Below are positions 1 to 9,567 of a stretch of 39,537 nt of DNA, one piece after another. Position numbers and translations under genes: made by a program. Within the stretch, counting starts at the first letter, position 1. Each line of letters begins with the position of its first letter. Source of the DNA: UBA7396 sp034675265 (GTDB taxonomy: Bacteria; Patescibacteriota; Gracilibacteria; BD1-5; UBA6164); the NCBI GenBank assembly GCA_034675265.1, contig JAUCDK010000009.1, positions 1-39,537 of the forward strand, in the 5' to 3' direction. The notes under the pieces are model-generated. The model did no database searches, was not told the origin of the DNA, and saw nothing but the letters and a program-made list of their open reading frames with translations.

Positions 1-755
1 AAACATCCCTCTGCATCTTTTTCAGGAGCAAGTTTTTCAACCACTCAAACATTTGGATTGGTTCAAACTGCAACAAATATTCCTTCTGCAGCTAATTCTC
101 TTCCTGATTTTAAAACTACTTTTTCCATAAAAAATCCTCCTGCAATTTCGTCAATTTCTTCGTTTAATACAAATTCAATATTTTCTCTTTTTTTCGCTTG
201 TTCTACCCAAGTAGTTTCTGCTCTAAATGTATCTCTTCTATGTACTAAATACACTTTTTTACAAATATCTGAAAGATAAATTGCTTCAGTAAGTGCTGTA
301 TTTCATCAACCTGCTACTACAACTGTCATGTTTTTAAAGAAATTTCCATCACAAGTTGCACAGTACGAAACTCATTTTCAAAGAAATTCATTTTCCCCTT
401 TTACTCAAAGATGTTTATGAGAATTTCCAGTAGCAATAATTACATATTTTGAAGAAAATTCTTTTCATGAACTGGTTGTTACATAAAAAATATCTCCTTT
501 TTTTTCTAAATCTGTTACCATTTCATTTAAGATTTCTGAACCGAATTCTTCTGCGTGAGCTTTAAAATTGTCCATAATTTCTTTTCCTGGTGCTGAAATA
601 ACTCCTGGCCAATTTTCTACTTTGTGTGAAGTTGCAAGTGCACCTCCAGGTTGAGCTCAGATAATTATATTTTTAATTTTGTATCTTGAAGCATACATTC
701 CAGCTGGATATCAAGCTGATCCAGCTCAAATAATTATTAAATCATGTGTTGTCAT
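1..755 (-). CDS. trxB: Thioredoxin reductase (3' end beyond window)
   Basis: Flavoprotein that uses NADPH to reduce thioredoxin in the cytoplasm, supplying electrons to peroxidases and disulfide reduction. The N-terminus has the FAD dinucleotide fold (I-I-I-G-A-G-S-A-G) followed by Q-P-G-G and V-E-N-W-P-G, typical of TrxR. A central A-T-G precedes the redox-active C-A-T-C-D-G. The NADPH-binding G-G-G-N-T-A and H-R-R-D motifs follow. Several of these glycines are TGA (both G-A-G glycines flanking the FAD motif and two in G-G-G-N-T-A), so the gene is continuous only under code 25. About 251 codons are present; the family is about 310, so the C-terminal FAD-binding end lies left of base 1. ATG at 755 is the first in frame; no SD is visible. 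The peroxidase gene lies immediately upstream on the same strand. Confidence 0.95.
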
Positions 756-791
756 AAATTGTTTCTAATGGTTAAATGGTAATCAATATAT

Positions 792-1274
792 TTATTTTTT
801 TAAATATTCCAAAATAATTTCTTCCATCTCTTCTGGTTTTGTAGTTGGAGCAAATCTTTTTATAGGATTTCCATGTTTATCAAGAAGAAATTTAGTAAAA
901 TTCCATTTTATTCATCCTCCTAAAAGTCATGAAAGTTCTTTCTTTAAATACACAAAAATTGGATGTGTATTTTTTCCATTTACTTCTATTTTTGCAAACA
1001 TTGGAAATGTTACTCCATAATTAATTAAACATCATTCTGAAATAGATTTTTCATCTCAAGGTTCTTGATTTCAAAATTGATTACAAGGAAAACCTAAAAT
1101 CACCAATCCATCATTTTTATATTTTTTATAAAGAGTTTCTAATCATTCATATTGTGGAGTAAGACCACATTTACTTGCTGTATTTACTACTATTACTACT
1201 TTTCATTCATAATCTTTCATACTTATTTCTTTTCCTGCAATGGTATGTGCGGAAAAATCATAAAATTTACTCAT
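792..1274 (-). CDS. Glutathione peroxidase family thiol peroxidase
   Basis: Reduces hydrogen peroxide and organic hydroperoxides, probably with electrons from thioredoxin rather than glutathione, as in most bacterial members. 160 residues, the full family length. The peroxidatic Cys36 lies in S-K-C-G-L-T, Gln70 in F-P-C-N-Q-F-G-N-Q-E-P-G, and W124-N125 in K-W-N-F-T-K-F, completing the catalytic tetrad. The catalytic position is TGT (Cys), not TGA, so this is not a selenoprotein. TGA codes Gly in the G-N-Q-E-P-G signature. The next gene on this strand is thioredoxin reductase, a plausible electron donor. A palindrome (1286-1302) and a Fur/PerR-like box (1310-1324) lie directly upstream, suggesting redox or metal control. 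Confidence 0.96.
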
Positions 1275-1285
1275 ATCTTTTAATT

Positions 1286-1302
1286 ACTATATAAAATATA
1301 GT
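1286..1302. promoter_or_regulatory. 17-bp palindrome ACTATA-N5-TATAGT upstream of gpx
   Basis: Perfect 6+5+6 inverted repeat ending 11 nt before the gpx start codon, just downstream of a minus-strand TATAAT (1306-1311), so it would cover the transcription start. The same arms and spacing occur before gdh and the dioxygenase gene. It is probably an operator for a dimeric regulator, though an AT-rich -10 coincidence is not excluded. Confidence 0.55.
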
Positions 1303-1309
1303 TTCATTA

Positions 1310-1324
1310 TAAGAATAATTCTCA
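1310..1324. promoter_or_regulatory. Fur/PerR-like 7-1-7 box upstream of gpx
   Basis: On the minus strand this reads TGAGAAT-T-ATTCTTA, one mismatch from the generic Fur-family heptamer repeat TGAGAAT-N-ATTCTCA. It overlaps the gpx core promoter region. A related but weaker inverted repeat sits before sodB. Known family logic would make this metal- or peroxide-responsive; no fur or perR gene is in the window. Confidence 0.4.
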
Positions 1325-1349
1325 TTTTAGCAAATTTTTTTATACTTTT

Positions 1350-2226
1350 TTATTCAGAAATATAATATCCATAATAATCTCAAACAGTATAAGTCAAATA
1401 ATCTATTTTCAGTTTATTTACTCAAGTAGAAAGTTCTAATTCAACTTCATAATATGGAAAAATTCAATATGTTAGAAAGGTATCTCAATATTTTCAAACT
1501 CTATTATATTGTACTATTTGATATTTTTTTATGATTTTATCTTGAGAAAAAGAAAGATTTCACTTATTATTTCAATCAATAAATGCTATTCTTAGGTTAT
1601 AATAATCCAAAATAGGATCTAACAAAAATAATGCAACTGAAGTTCAAAATTCAAACTCGTCATAAGAATCAAATATATATTTTCTTTGGTCAATTGGAAA
1701 AATTTTTATTTTTATATTTTTATTTTTTTCAGAATGAATTGAATATACCTCACTATTTTGAGTATTAGTAGAAAATTCTTTTTTTTCTTCAAACATACAA
1801 GGTTTATATTGTGTGTCTTGAGTTGAAATATTATTTTTTTTAAAATAAAGTTTACTAAAGTCACTACATCTATAATCGCTTCATAATATTTTTATTTTTG
1901 GTAATTTTCATCTTTCAGAATTTAAGATATTTAAAAAATTCTTTTCTCCTCAAATTTTACTTATAAAATAATTCATTACTTCATCAGTGTATGGAATTTT
2001 TGAAAAAACTGCAAAATTGCCCATATCTATAAAATATTGATTGTCACGAATCATTTTTGTTTGTCCATTTTTTTCATATTGTACTGTTTTAGGAAATTCT
2101 ATATATCAAATTATTGACTGAATAATGGATATATATTTTATGAAAAGTTGTGAAAATATTTTCTTTTACATAAGAAAATGAATAAAACATACTAAAAATA
2201 GCTATTATCATAATAATTTTTTTCAT
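1350..2226 (-). CDS. Exported hypothetical protein with a probable frameshift
   Basis: Function not recognised. The ATG at 2226 opens a typical signal peptide (M-K-K-I-I-M-I-I-A-I-F-S) but that frame stops at 2089-2091. A second frame, open from about 2165 and stopping at TAA 1350-1352, carries about 250 residues of coherent code-25 protein (Y-E-K-N-G-Q-T-K-M near the start, many Tyr, Lys and Asp, internal TGA as Gly) but has no ATG at its beginning. Total length is 292 codons plus one base, so one extra base between 2091 and 2165 would unite signal peptide and body. This is either a recent mutation, a sequencing or assembly error, or programmed frameshifting. It lies between gpx and the terminator downstream of sodB. 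Confidence 0.6.
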
Positions 2227-2294
2227 ATTTATAATAAATTATAAAACAATATACTGATTATATTATTTTATATAAAAAATCAATTCATATTAAC

Positions 2295-2328
2295 AAAAAA
2301 CCTCTCCGATATATCGGAGAGGTTTTTC
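2295..2328. terminator. Intrinsic terminator downstream of sodB
   Basis: Perfect GC-rich palindrome CCTCTCCGA-TATA-TCGGAGAGG (2301-2322) flanked by A and T runs. It lies just past the sodB stop codon and can act on either strand. Confidence 0.9.
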
Positions 2329-2331
2329 TTT

Positions 2332-2913
2332 TTATATTAAACTTTCTACTCTTTTCCAGTCAATGATTTGCCAAAAATTTTCTAAATATTTTGGTCTTGC
2401 ATTTCTTGTATCAATGTAATAAGCATGTTCCCAAACATCACAAGTCAGAAGTGCTTTTTTTCATTCATGAGTTAATATACTCCCAGCATTTGAAGTGTTT
2501 ACTATTTCTAGTTTTCCATCTTGATTAATAACCAACCAAGTCCAACCAGATCCAAAATTTCATAGAGCAGATTTTGTAAATTCTTCTCTAAACTTTTCAA
2601 AACTTCCAAAATCTCTTTCAATAAGTTCTAAAGTTTTTGCTTCTGGAGTTAAAGTACTTTTTGGAGAAAATCCAAAAAAGTAAAATGTATGGTTCCAAAT
2701 TTGAGCAGAATTATTAAATATTGGTCCTGAAAGTGATTTTTTTACAATTTCTTCTAATGAAAGATTTTCATATTCAGTTCCAATAATTAAGTTGTTTAAA
2801 TTATCAACATAAGTTTTATGATGTTTTCCATAATGATATTCTAAAGTTTCCTTTGAAATATATGGTTGTAGAGCATCTAACTCATATGGTAATTGTGGTA
2901 ATTCGTGTTTCAT
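2332..2913 (-). CDS. sodB: Superoxide dismutase, Fe/Mn family (iron-type residues)
   Basis: Converts superoxide to oxygen and hydrogen peroxide in the cytoplasm; the peroxide can then be removed by the nearby peroxidase. 193 residues, normal length. Metal ligands are H27 (Y-H-Y-G-K-H-H), H75 (W-N-H-T-F-Y-F), D159 and H163 (D-V-W-E-H-A-Y-Y-I-D). Q71 in A-Q-I-W-N-H is the active-site glutamine position typical of Fe-SOD. Tryptophans in G-S-G-W-T-W are TGG while the Gly just before N-F-G-S-G-W is TGA, which separates Gly recoding from Trp recoding. Monocistronic, with its own terminator and an upstream inverted repeat at 2934-2950. Confidence 0.97.
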
Positions 2914-2933
2914 ATTTTTTTGTTATTTAAATA

Positions 2934-2950
2934 ATAATGGTTCTCATTAT
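2934..2950. promoter_or_regulatory. Inverted repeat ATAATG-N5-CATTAT upstream of sodB
   Basis: Perfect 6+5+6 inverted repeat 20 nt before the sodB start codon. It resembles the Fur-family half-site (A-A-T-G-A-G-A-A on the minus strand, shared with the gpx box). Control of Fe-SOD by Fur-type regulators is common elsewhere; here it is inference. Confidence 0.4.
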
Positions 2951-2981
2951 AGTTATTTTTTACATTTTTCAAAAATATTTT

Positions 2982-4244
2982 TTATATTTCTCCTCTATCA
3001 TGCATCGCATCAAAAATTCTTTTCATAGCAATCATATAAGCTCCTGATCTAAAAAATGTATTATATTTTTTTGTCATTGCATGTACTTGACTCGCTGCGA
3101 GAGTCATTTTTGCTTTTAATTTTTCCTCTACTTCTTCTGCTGACCAATAATAATTCATATTATTTTGTACTTGTTCAAAATAACTCACCATTACTCCTCA
3201 AGCATTTGCTAAAATATCTGGAATTACCATAACTCCATTTGCAAAAAGTATTTCATCAGCTTCTTTTGTAACCGGTCCATTTGCTAATTCGAGAATAATT
3301 TTTGCTTGGATTTTTGAAGCATTTAGTTTTGTAATTTGATTTTCTAAAGCAGCTGGAATTAAAATATCAGTTGGTAATTCTAAAATCTCACTTGAAGAAA
3401 CTTTTTTAGCATTTACATATTCATTTACTGATTTTCTTTCTTTTTTCAATCTTTCTACTTCATCTAAATCAATTCCATTTTCATTATAAATTCATCCTGA
3501 ACTATCTGCTACTCAAATAATAATTGCTCAAAGATCACTCAGTAATCTTGTCATAGTAAGTCCTGCATTTCCTGCTCATTGGATAATTACTTTTTTTCCT
3601 TTTAATTCTATTTTTTCAAGTTCTAATATTTTTTGTAATACATACACTCAACCTTGAGCTGTAGCTTTATTTCTTCCAAGACTTCATCCTGAAGTAAGTG
3701 GTTTTCCTGTAAAACTTCCTGGTGAATATACTCCAACTAAACGAGAATATTCATCCATCATCCAAGCCATAATTTGTGGGTTTGTATTTACATCTGGAGC
3801 TGGGACATCAGTTTCAGGTCCAATATATTTATATAATTCTCTCACATATCCTCTTGAAAGTCTTTCTAATTCTCATGCAGAAAGAGTTTTTGGATTTACA
3901 ATAATTCATCATTTTCCTCAACCAAGTGGAATATCAACTACTGCTGTTTTCATACTCATCCAAATAGAAAGTGCTTTTACTTCATCCAAATTTACATCGG
4001 GATGAAAACGAATTCCTCATTTAAACGCTCCTCTTGAATCATTATGTTGACTTCTATATCATGTAAATACTTGTACACTTCCATCATCCATTTTTACTGG
4101 GATACTCACTTCAATTACTCTTTTAGGATACGAAATAATTTGAAATTTATTTTCATCGTTTTGAAAATCTGTATTTAAATCAAATGCTTGTTTCATTTGT
4201 TTTCTTGCATTTTCTAATGCATTTTCACTATTTTGTGTTGCCAT
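2982..4244 (-). CDS. gdhA: Glutamate dehydrogenase (Glu/Leu/Phe/Val dehydrogenase family)
   Basis: Interconverts glutamate and 2-oxoglutarate plus ammonia with NAD(P)(H), linking amino-acid and carbon metabolism in the cytoplasm. 420 residues, usual length. The N-terminal half holds G-G-I-R-F-H-P and P-L-G-G-G-K-G-G-I with the substrate-binding and catalytic lysines, then P-A-P-D-V-N-T. The C-terminal half is the Rossmann domain (Q-G-A-G-N-A-G) and ends in the family helix with T-F-F-R-S-G-A-Y. TGA codes four Gly in the lysine motif. It is monocistronic; the ACTATA palindrome at 4270-4286 lies 25 nt before ATG 4244. I cannot tell cofactor preference. Confidence 0.95.
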
Positions 4245-4269
4245 AATATTTGTTTTAAAAAAAATAATT

Positions 4270-4286
4270 ACTATACTTTATATAGT
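4270..4286. promoter_or_regulatory. 17-bp palindrome ACTATA-N5-TATAGT upstream of gdhA
   Basis: Exact 6+5+6 inverted repeat, extended to 7-bp arms by flanking T and A, 25 nt before the start codon. It has the same arms and spacer length as the elements before gpx and the dioxygenase gene. Confidence 0.55.
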
Positions 4287-4318
4287 ATTCATAGTTTAAT
4301 ATTATTTGAAAAAAAGTC

Positions 4319-4355
4319 AAAAGAAAATACTATAAATGATATAGTATTTTCTTTT
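4319..4355. terminator. Hairpin terminator downstream of sulP
   Basis: Perfect 16-bp inverted repeat (4319-4334 with 4340-4355) and a 5-nt loop, followed on the minus strand by a T run. It lies 24 nt beyond the SulP stop codon. Its core happens to contain the ACTATA-N5-TATAGT sequence, so it may also bind whatever recognises that motif. Confidence 0.7.
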
Positions 4356-4378
4356 ATAACAATATTTTTACAAATATT

Positions 4379-6052
4379 TTATTTTTTATTTGTGGCAACA
4401 GCATCTAATGCTTCAGTAGAAGATGAGAATATCTTTCCTGCCTTTTCTAATCTTTGGAAACTATGAAGTTTTGATATAAAATCAAAATCTTTACTTCAAG
4501 AAATATAAACATCAATTCTATTTGCTTCTAGGGTATCAATCATTTCATCAATTGCTTCAATTCAATCAACATCGATATTTCAAATATGTCATAAAGAAAT
4601 GATAACTTTTTGATTTGCATTAAGTTTTTCAATTGCTGCAATATTTCATTCGATATTGAGATAATTCAATCATCATGAAAATTTTGTTAAAATTACATCT
4701 CAATCTTGTTGTTTTTGAAGATATTTTGAAAGAGATATTTTTTCAACTTCTCCATTTTTTCTAAAAATACTAATATTTGCATTACTGTTAGTTATTTTTC
4801 TGATATAAATAATCAAAGTAATCGCAGTTCAAATAAGTATTCAATAGGTTGCTTCAAAAACTACTGCAAAAATTGTGGTAGTAATAGTAATAAAAAATGC
4901 TGTTTTTTCTAATGTGTAGAGTTTTTTAAGTAAATTTATGTCTATTAATCATAAAGCAATATTCATTAAAATTGCTGAAATAATAGGAAATGGTAAAAAT
5001 TTAAATGCTCCGTTAAATAAAAGTGCTGAGATAAGGAGTGTAAAAATAGCAATCAAAAATCATGAAGTTCTATGTGTTGCTCCAGAATTTATATTTAAAG
5101 CGGTTCTTATAAATACTGCTGTATTTGGAAGTCCTCATAAAAGTCAAACTCAAATATTTGAAAGTCAAAGTCAAAGCACTTCTCTATTTTTTGAAAATTT
5201 TACTTTTGTGATTTTTTCAGCAATTTTAGCAGAAATAATGGTTTCAATAATTGCAATAATTGCTACAACAAGCGAAACACTTAATAATCATTTTGCAATA
5301 TCAATAAATTCTCAAATACTAGAAATTGAAATATTTGCAAAAGGAAATTGAAATAATTCAAATTTAATTTCAGGATATTTATCAACCAAAAGTAACATTT
5401 TTGGTAAAAATCAATTGTGAACTAATAGTCAAATTCAAATTCAAATAACCGTTAAAACTATAACTGAAGGAAATTTTGGAAAATATTTTTTCCCAATAAT
5501 TAAAAATCCAAGTCAAAGAGAAAACACTATAACTGAAACGATATTTGTATGAAAAATATTTTTTCCAACTTCAATTAAATTCATCAAAACTTCTTTATGT
5601 TGAGGAATTCAAAGTACTGGATCATTTAATCATAAAGCTCAAGAAACTTGTCAAAGTGCAATAGTAATTCAAACTGAGATTAAAAATCAATGCAATGCTG
5701 TTGAGGGAATTAATGTAATATATTTTGTAATTTTTAAAAAATATATAATCAGCATAAAAATTCATGCAAAAATAGCAATGAGAGGTAAAAGAAACACTCC
5801 GTTTTCTCAATTTGCTAATACAAAACCTAATAAAATAGAACTTAACGCTCAGGCGACTCAAAATACATTATAATGACTTGAAGCAAAGATCGAGGCAATA
5901 ACTCAAGCCCAAATTCAAGTAATTATTCACTGTAGTGGAGTAGCTCCAGAAGCAACAGCTAGAGAAATAGAAAGAGGTATATTTATCATAGCAACAGTGA
6001 GTCAAGCTTTCCAGTTACCTTTTAGATTTTCAAAGATAGTCTTTGTATCCAT
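4379..6052 (-). CDS. SulP-family anion transporter with C-terminal STAS domain
   Basis: Integral-membrane transporter of the SLC26/SulP family; members carry sulfate, bicarbonate or other anions, and the substrate here cannot be told. 557 residues. The N-terminal part is a long series of hydrophobic segments beginning with the conserved G-L-T-V-A-M-I-N-I-P-L-S-I-S-L-A and A-S-G-A-T-P-L-Q-G-I motifs; the core has N-T-A-V-F-I-R-T-A-L-N. From about residue 440 it becomes a soluble STAS domain (I-S-L-G-H-I-G-N-I-D-V-D-G-I-E-A). TGA encodes many of the transmembrane glycines. ATG 6052 is the first in frame. It is transcribed away from the beta-helix gene at 6250, so the two have divergent promoters in 6053-6249. 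Confidence 0.93.
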
Positions 6053-6127
6053 ATTTTGTTATTAAAAAATAAAACTGGCAAAATATAGTAATAATTTTTT
6101 AAAAAGCAAACTTTTTTAAAAATTCAT

Positions 6128-6155
6128 TTGACAAAACTTTTTTTTTTATAATAAT
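6128..6155 (+). promoter_or_regulatory. Promoter for the beta-helix gene
   Basis: A consensus -35 TTGACA (6128-6133), a 16-nt spacer and a -10 AATAAT (6150-6155). It implies a leader of roughly 85-90 nt before ATG 6250, containing the hairpin at 6204-6234. Confidence 0.6.
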
Positions 6156-6203
6156 CCCGTTCGTTTTTCAAAAAAGGTTAAATATTTTTTAATGATTTTT
6201 AAG

Positions 6204-6234
6204 AAGTATTTCGTCTCTTTTGGAGGAAATACTT
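6204..6234 (+). promoter_or_regulatory. Leader hairpin exposing a GGAGG loop
   Basis: A perfect 9-bp stem (6204-6212 with 6226-6234) has a 13-nt loop that contains most of GGAGG (6222-6226), and T-rich sequence follows. GGAGG is too far from ATG 6250 for standard initiation. The element could be an attenuator, an RNA-binding site or a chance stem. Confidence 0.4.
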
Positions 6235-6249
6235 TTTAATTTTTACATT

Positions 6250-8217
6250 ATGAATGCAAAAGAGACACAAGATGTTGTTGAATCAACATCTGATTTTATT
6301 GACGGACAATTATGATTTTTAACTAAATGATGAGTTGATACTACAGAATTATCAAGACTACAAGTAGCTTGAGATGCTTATAGAATACATTTACAAGAAA
6401 CAGATAAATCTTATAATGGAGAATTATCTGTTTTATTTTTTGAAATAAAATGAGAACTTGCAAGAATTCATCACCTTTCTGATATAACAAAAGAAAAAAA
6501 GGAAACATTAGAGGAAGATTTAGTTTTAAAATTAGTAGAAAAAATTTGAATTTTATGAAGTCATTTTTGAATCAATAGATGAGAACAAAGATTAGGTTGA
6601 AGTGGAAATCCAGAATTCAAAAATGAACATTGAATTATAAATATATGAAACGGTGAAAATTGTTTTTTTGTTCCTTGATGTTTTTTAAATTTAAGAAAAT
6701 TACTTGATTTAGGAGTTATTGAAAAATGAAATGTACATATAAATTTATGAGGATGAGTAAATATTCAAGAAGCAATTTGATTTGTAAAAACAAGTTGAGA
6801 ACTTGGAAATATGACATTTGAAAGATTTACAAAAAAATCTGAAATCGAAAAAATATCAATTTCTACTTGATCAAATTGTTCATTTGCCCATTGAGCAACT
6901 TTTTATCCTGGAAGAAGAAATGATATAGAAATTAGCGCTTGAAACGGAGTATTTTTCTGAATAAATTCTTTAGTATGAAGTGGAAGCCAAATTTGAGAAA
7001 ACACAACGATTTGGTGGAATGCAAATTTATGAAATAATGTAAAACTTTGAAATAACGTTATTATTTGAACTTCAAGTATTATACAGGATGGAGTTGAAAT
7101 TCCTGATGATTGTTTGATTCAAAATTTTATGGTAATATCTGCTTGATTTGAAGTTATTGAATTTGAAGATTATAAAAACAATAAAAATCATTATGTTGGA
7201 AGAAAAAATTTTATTATCAGATTATCTCCAATAGAAAAAGAAAAAAAAGAGCAAATTGATGCTATAAATTCTAATTATAATTTTGTAAGAGATTTTAATT
7301 TACATAATGTAGTTCCAGAAAATAAAATATTTGCAGCTGTTGAGGATGTTTATAATTTTTTAGAAACAGAAATTTGATTTCAAAGTACAAAAACATATGA
7401 ATATGAAGCCAATGAAAAAAGATTTGATCTTATTTTGAATAATAGTGGAATCAATGGATGAAAGGAAAAAATTAATTGATTTAGAAATATACAAAGAAAA
7501 TCAAGACTTGTACTTAAAGCATATCCAAAAAATGCAGAAAGATTTTTAATACAAGAAACTCCTGCCATTATGAGAATACTTCAAGAAGAGAAAAAAAATG
7601 CTTCAACATTAACACCAGAAAGCAAAAAACAACTCAATATGATGATAGAGTGATATTTAGATAGACCAAATTTTGATGAAGAAACAATGAAAAATTATTT
7701 TTTCTGAAATACATATATTACAGGAAAATTTCATTTTGATGGAAAATGTCTCTTTTTTAATTTAAAATCAAGATGAGATGAACTTCAAGAAAATGAAACT
7801 ATTCAAATTATAGATTCTATTATACTTTCTGGGACCATTCATGGATGAGGAAATAAAACTATTGAAAGAACAAAAATATTAGATACAACCATTCATTGAG
7901 GTGTTGAATATTCAAACTCAAGTATTTGAGAATATGCAAAACCAAGTGTATTAAATTCAACAAAAGTAGAAAATTCAAAAATCTGATGACATTTTACATG
8001 TAATGGTGCTGAAATTATAAATACATCTATTGTTGGAGCAAGAACTTCAATTGCATGAGGTTCTTGAAAACAAAAAGTTATTATAAATCACGCAACTCTC
8101 TGAGAATGAAGTTGTATAAATACATGAACTCACGTAAAAAATGCAACCATTCCAGCATGAAAAATGATTGGGAAATATATGAATATTGACTGAGAATACA
8201 TCTGAGTATTACAATAA
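6250..8217 (+). CDS. Large protein with left-handed beta-helix (hexapeptide-repeat) domains
   Basis: 655 residues. Two stretches show hexapeptide-repeat periodicity typical of LpxA/GlmU-like left-handed beta-helices. The first (about residues 190-290) includes N-A-N-L-G-N-N-V-K-L-G-N-N-V-I-I-G-T-S-S; the second (about 510-640) includes N-A-T-L-G-E-G-S-C-I-N-T-G-T-H-V. Such folds usually form trimeric acyl- or nucleotidyl-transferases, but no catalytic signature is recognised and the region between the domains (about 330-500) is a Lys/Glu-rich linker of unknown fold. No signal peptide is visible, so it is probably cytoplasmic. It is Gly-rich, and TGA supplies most of that Gly. Single gene with its own promoter, leader hairpin and terminator. 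A role in sugar-nucleotide or envelope assembly is a guess. Confidence 0.85.
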
Positions 8218-8247
8218 AAAAAAGACTTCTAACGAAGTCTTTTTTTT
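8216..8247. terminator. Shared terminator, beta-helix gene / nitroreductase
   Basis: A 14-bp perfect stem (A8-GACTTC / GAAGTC-T8) with loop TAAC. It overlaps the stop codons of both convergent genes. Confidence 0.9.
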
Positions 8248-8875
8248 ATATATTAATAAGAATATCTTCTGTTTGAAATCTTATTTTTGGTCTTGAACTG
8301 TATTTATCTGATTCATCTCTATACCCGATTGGTAATACTAATACTGATGATAAACCTTTTTCATTTAATGATAAAATTTCATTATATTTTGCTCTATCAA
8401 ATCCTTCAATTGGACAAGCATCAATTTGTTTTTCTGCAAGTAAAGACATCATAACTCCACTTGCAATCATTACTTGTCTATCAGCCCAAGCATTTTTTTG
8501 ATCTAAAGAAAGCCCATTTAAAAATCATTTCATCATATCTTCATATCATTTTAGATTTTCTCTTGTTGCTCCTGTTTTATTTACCATATCATCTAAATAT
8601 TGATCAACTAATGTATCTCCAGCATTTTCTACTCTTGCTAATACAAGTAAATGAGATGCATCCACAATTTGTGCTTGATTCCAAGAATTTGGAAGTAATT
8701 CTTCTCTTTTTTTCACATCTTTTACCACAATTAATTTCCATGGTTGTAATCCAAATGATGATGGTGTTAATCTAAATGCTTCTATAATTTCAGCTAAATC
8801 TGTATCAGAAACTTTTTTATTTTTATCAAAAACTTTCGTTGCATATCTCCATTCTAAACTTTCTACTAAATTCAT
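8246..8875 (-). CDS. NAD(P)H nitroreductase family protein
   Basis: FMN-dependent oxidoreductase of the nitroreductase/dihydropteridine reductase family, acting on nitro compounds, quinones or flavins in the cytoplasm. 209 residues, typical length. The N-terminus W-R-Y-A-T-K-V-F-D is the usual FMN-phosphate motif (R-x-S/T-x-R/K), followed by P-S-S-F-G-L-Q-P-W-K. The C-terminal half has the A-C-P-I-E-G-F segment and ends with V-L-P-I-G-Y-R, as in NfsB-like enzymes. One internal TGA (Gly) would split it under the standard code. A 21-bp palindrome lies just upstream (8896-8916), a variant of the gpx/gdh element, which fits a redox-stress role. Confidence 0.93.
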
Positions 8876-8895
8876 ATTTCTAAAATTAAAGAATA

Positions 8896-8916
8896 AAGCT
8901 ATATTTTTTATAGCTT
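8896..8916. promoter_or_regulatory. Palindrome AAGCTATA-N5-TATAGCTT upstream of nitroreductase
   Basis: Perfect 8+5+8 inverted repeat ending 20 nt before the start codon. Its core CTATA-N5-TATAG equals that of the elements before gpx, gdh and the dioxygenase, with G/C in place of the outer A/T. Confidence 0.5.
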
Positions 8917-9020
8917 CGAAAGTGTAATATTTATTTTATAAAAATCAAATTATTTTTAATATTTGATTTTTAAGCAAATTTTAGTATAAATTTGAAAAAT
9001 ATTTTTTAATATCTTTCAAA

Positions 9021-9521
9021 ATGTGGATCATTATATGAATAATTATTTTTATTCTTTGTATCATTTTTAATCTTTTTTTAATAACATTTGATAAAAAATT
9101 AAAAAAGCTTGAAAAACAAATTATTTTACTCTTTGAAAAAAGAACTCATCTAGTTCCCTCTTTATATGAAATCACAAAAAAATATCTCAATAAACATGAA
9201 GAAGTGTTTCACGAAATTATTCATTTAAGAAAAATCGAATTTAGTAATTATAATGATAGCTTTTTACAAAGAGTAAAAAATGAAACTCTGATACATCACG
9301 AATTAAATTTTATTTTTAAAGTAGCAAATCAACATCCAAAAATACAAAAAGATGAAAAGTTTTTACTTATTAGAGATTTATTTCTTGATAATAGTTACGA
9401 AATAGGGAAAAAAGTTGAAATGTATAAAAAAGTTATTACTTTATTGAATAAATTAATTATATTTAAAAACTTTACTGTTATTTGAATATTTGTATGAGTA
9501 GAAAAAAGAACTGAGATATAA
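9021..9521 (+). CDS. LemA-like membrane-anchored protein
   Basis: 166 residues: one N-terminal membrane helix (residues 2-22, rich in Ile and Phe), then an alpha-helical domain outside or along the membrane. The segment F-E-K-R-T-H-L-V-P-S-L-Y-E, then Y-L-N-K-H-E-E-V, matches the LemA pattern (K-R-x-D-L-I-P-N-L-V-E, then Y-x-x-H-E), placed right after the anchor as in LemA. The biochemical role of LemA proteins is unclear. Divergent from the nitroreductase (145 bp between starts) and convergent with the LPXTG gene. Confidence 0.75.
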
Positions 9522-9555
9522 AAAAAGAATTGCTAAAGCAATTCTTTTTTTATAT
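9516..9555. terminator. Shared terminator, LemA-like gene / LPXTG gene
   Basis: Perfect 18-bp stem (9516-9533 with 9538-9555) and a TAAA loop, with A and T tracts that serve as U-tails in both directions. It overlaps the LemA-like stop codon. Confidence 0.92.
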
Positions 9556-9567
9556 CTTTTTGAGGGA

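Noticed and set aside
792..1274. Selenocysteine at TGA in the peroxidase
   Set aside because: The catalytic residue is TGT (Cys36), and TGA appears at several Gly positions in this and nearly every other gene.
4329..4345. A fourth exact operator copy between gdh and sulP
   Set aside because: It is the core of a longer 16-bp stem (4319-4355) with a T-rich tail after sulP, so it is best read as a terminator.
4938..5351. Long ORF on the plus strand inside sulP
   Set aside because: It is antisense to the clear SulP frame with its conserved motifs and has no recognisable protein features.
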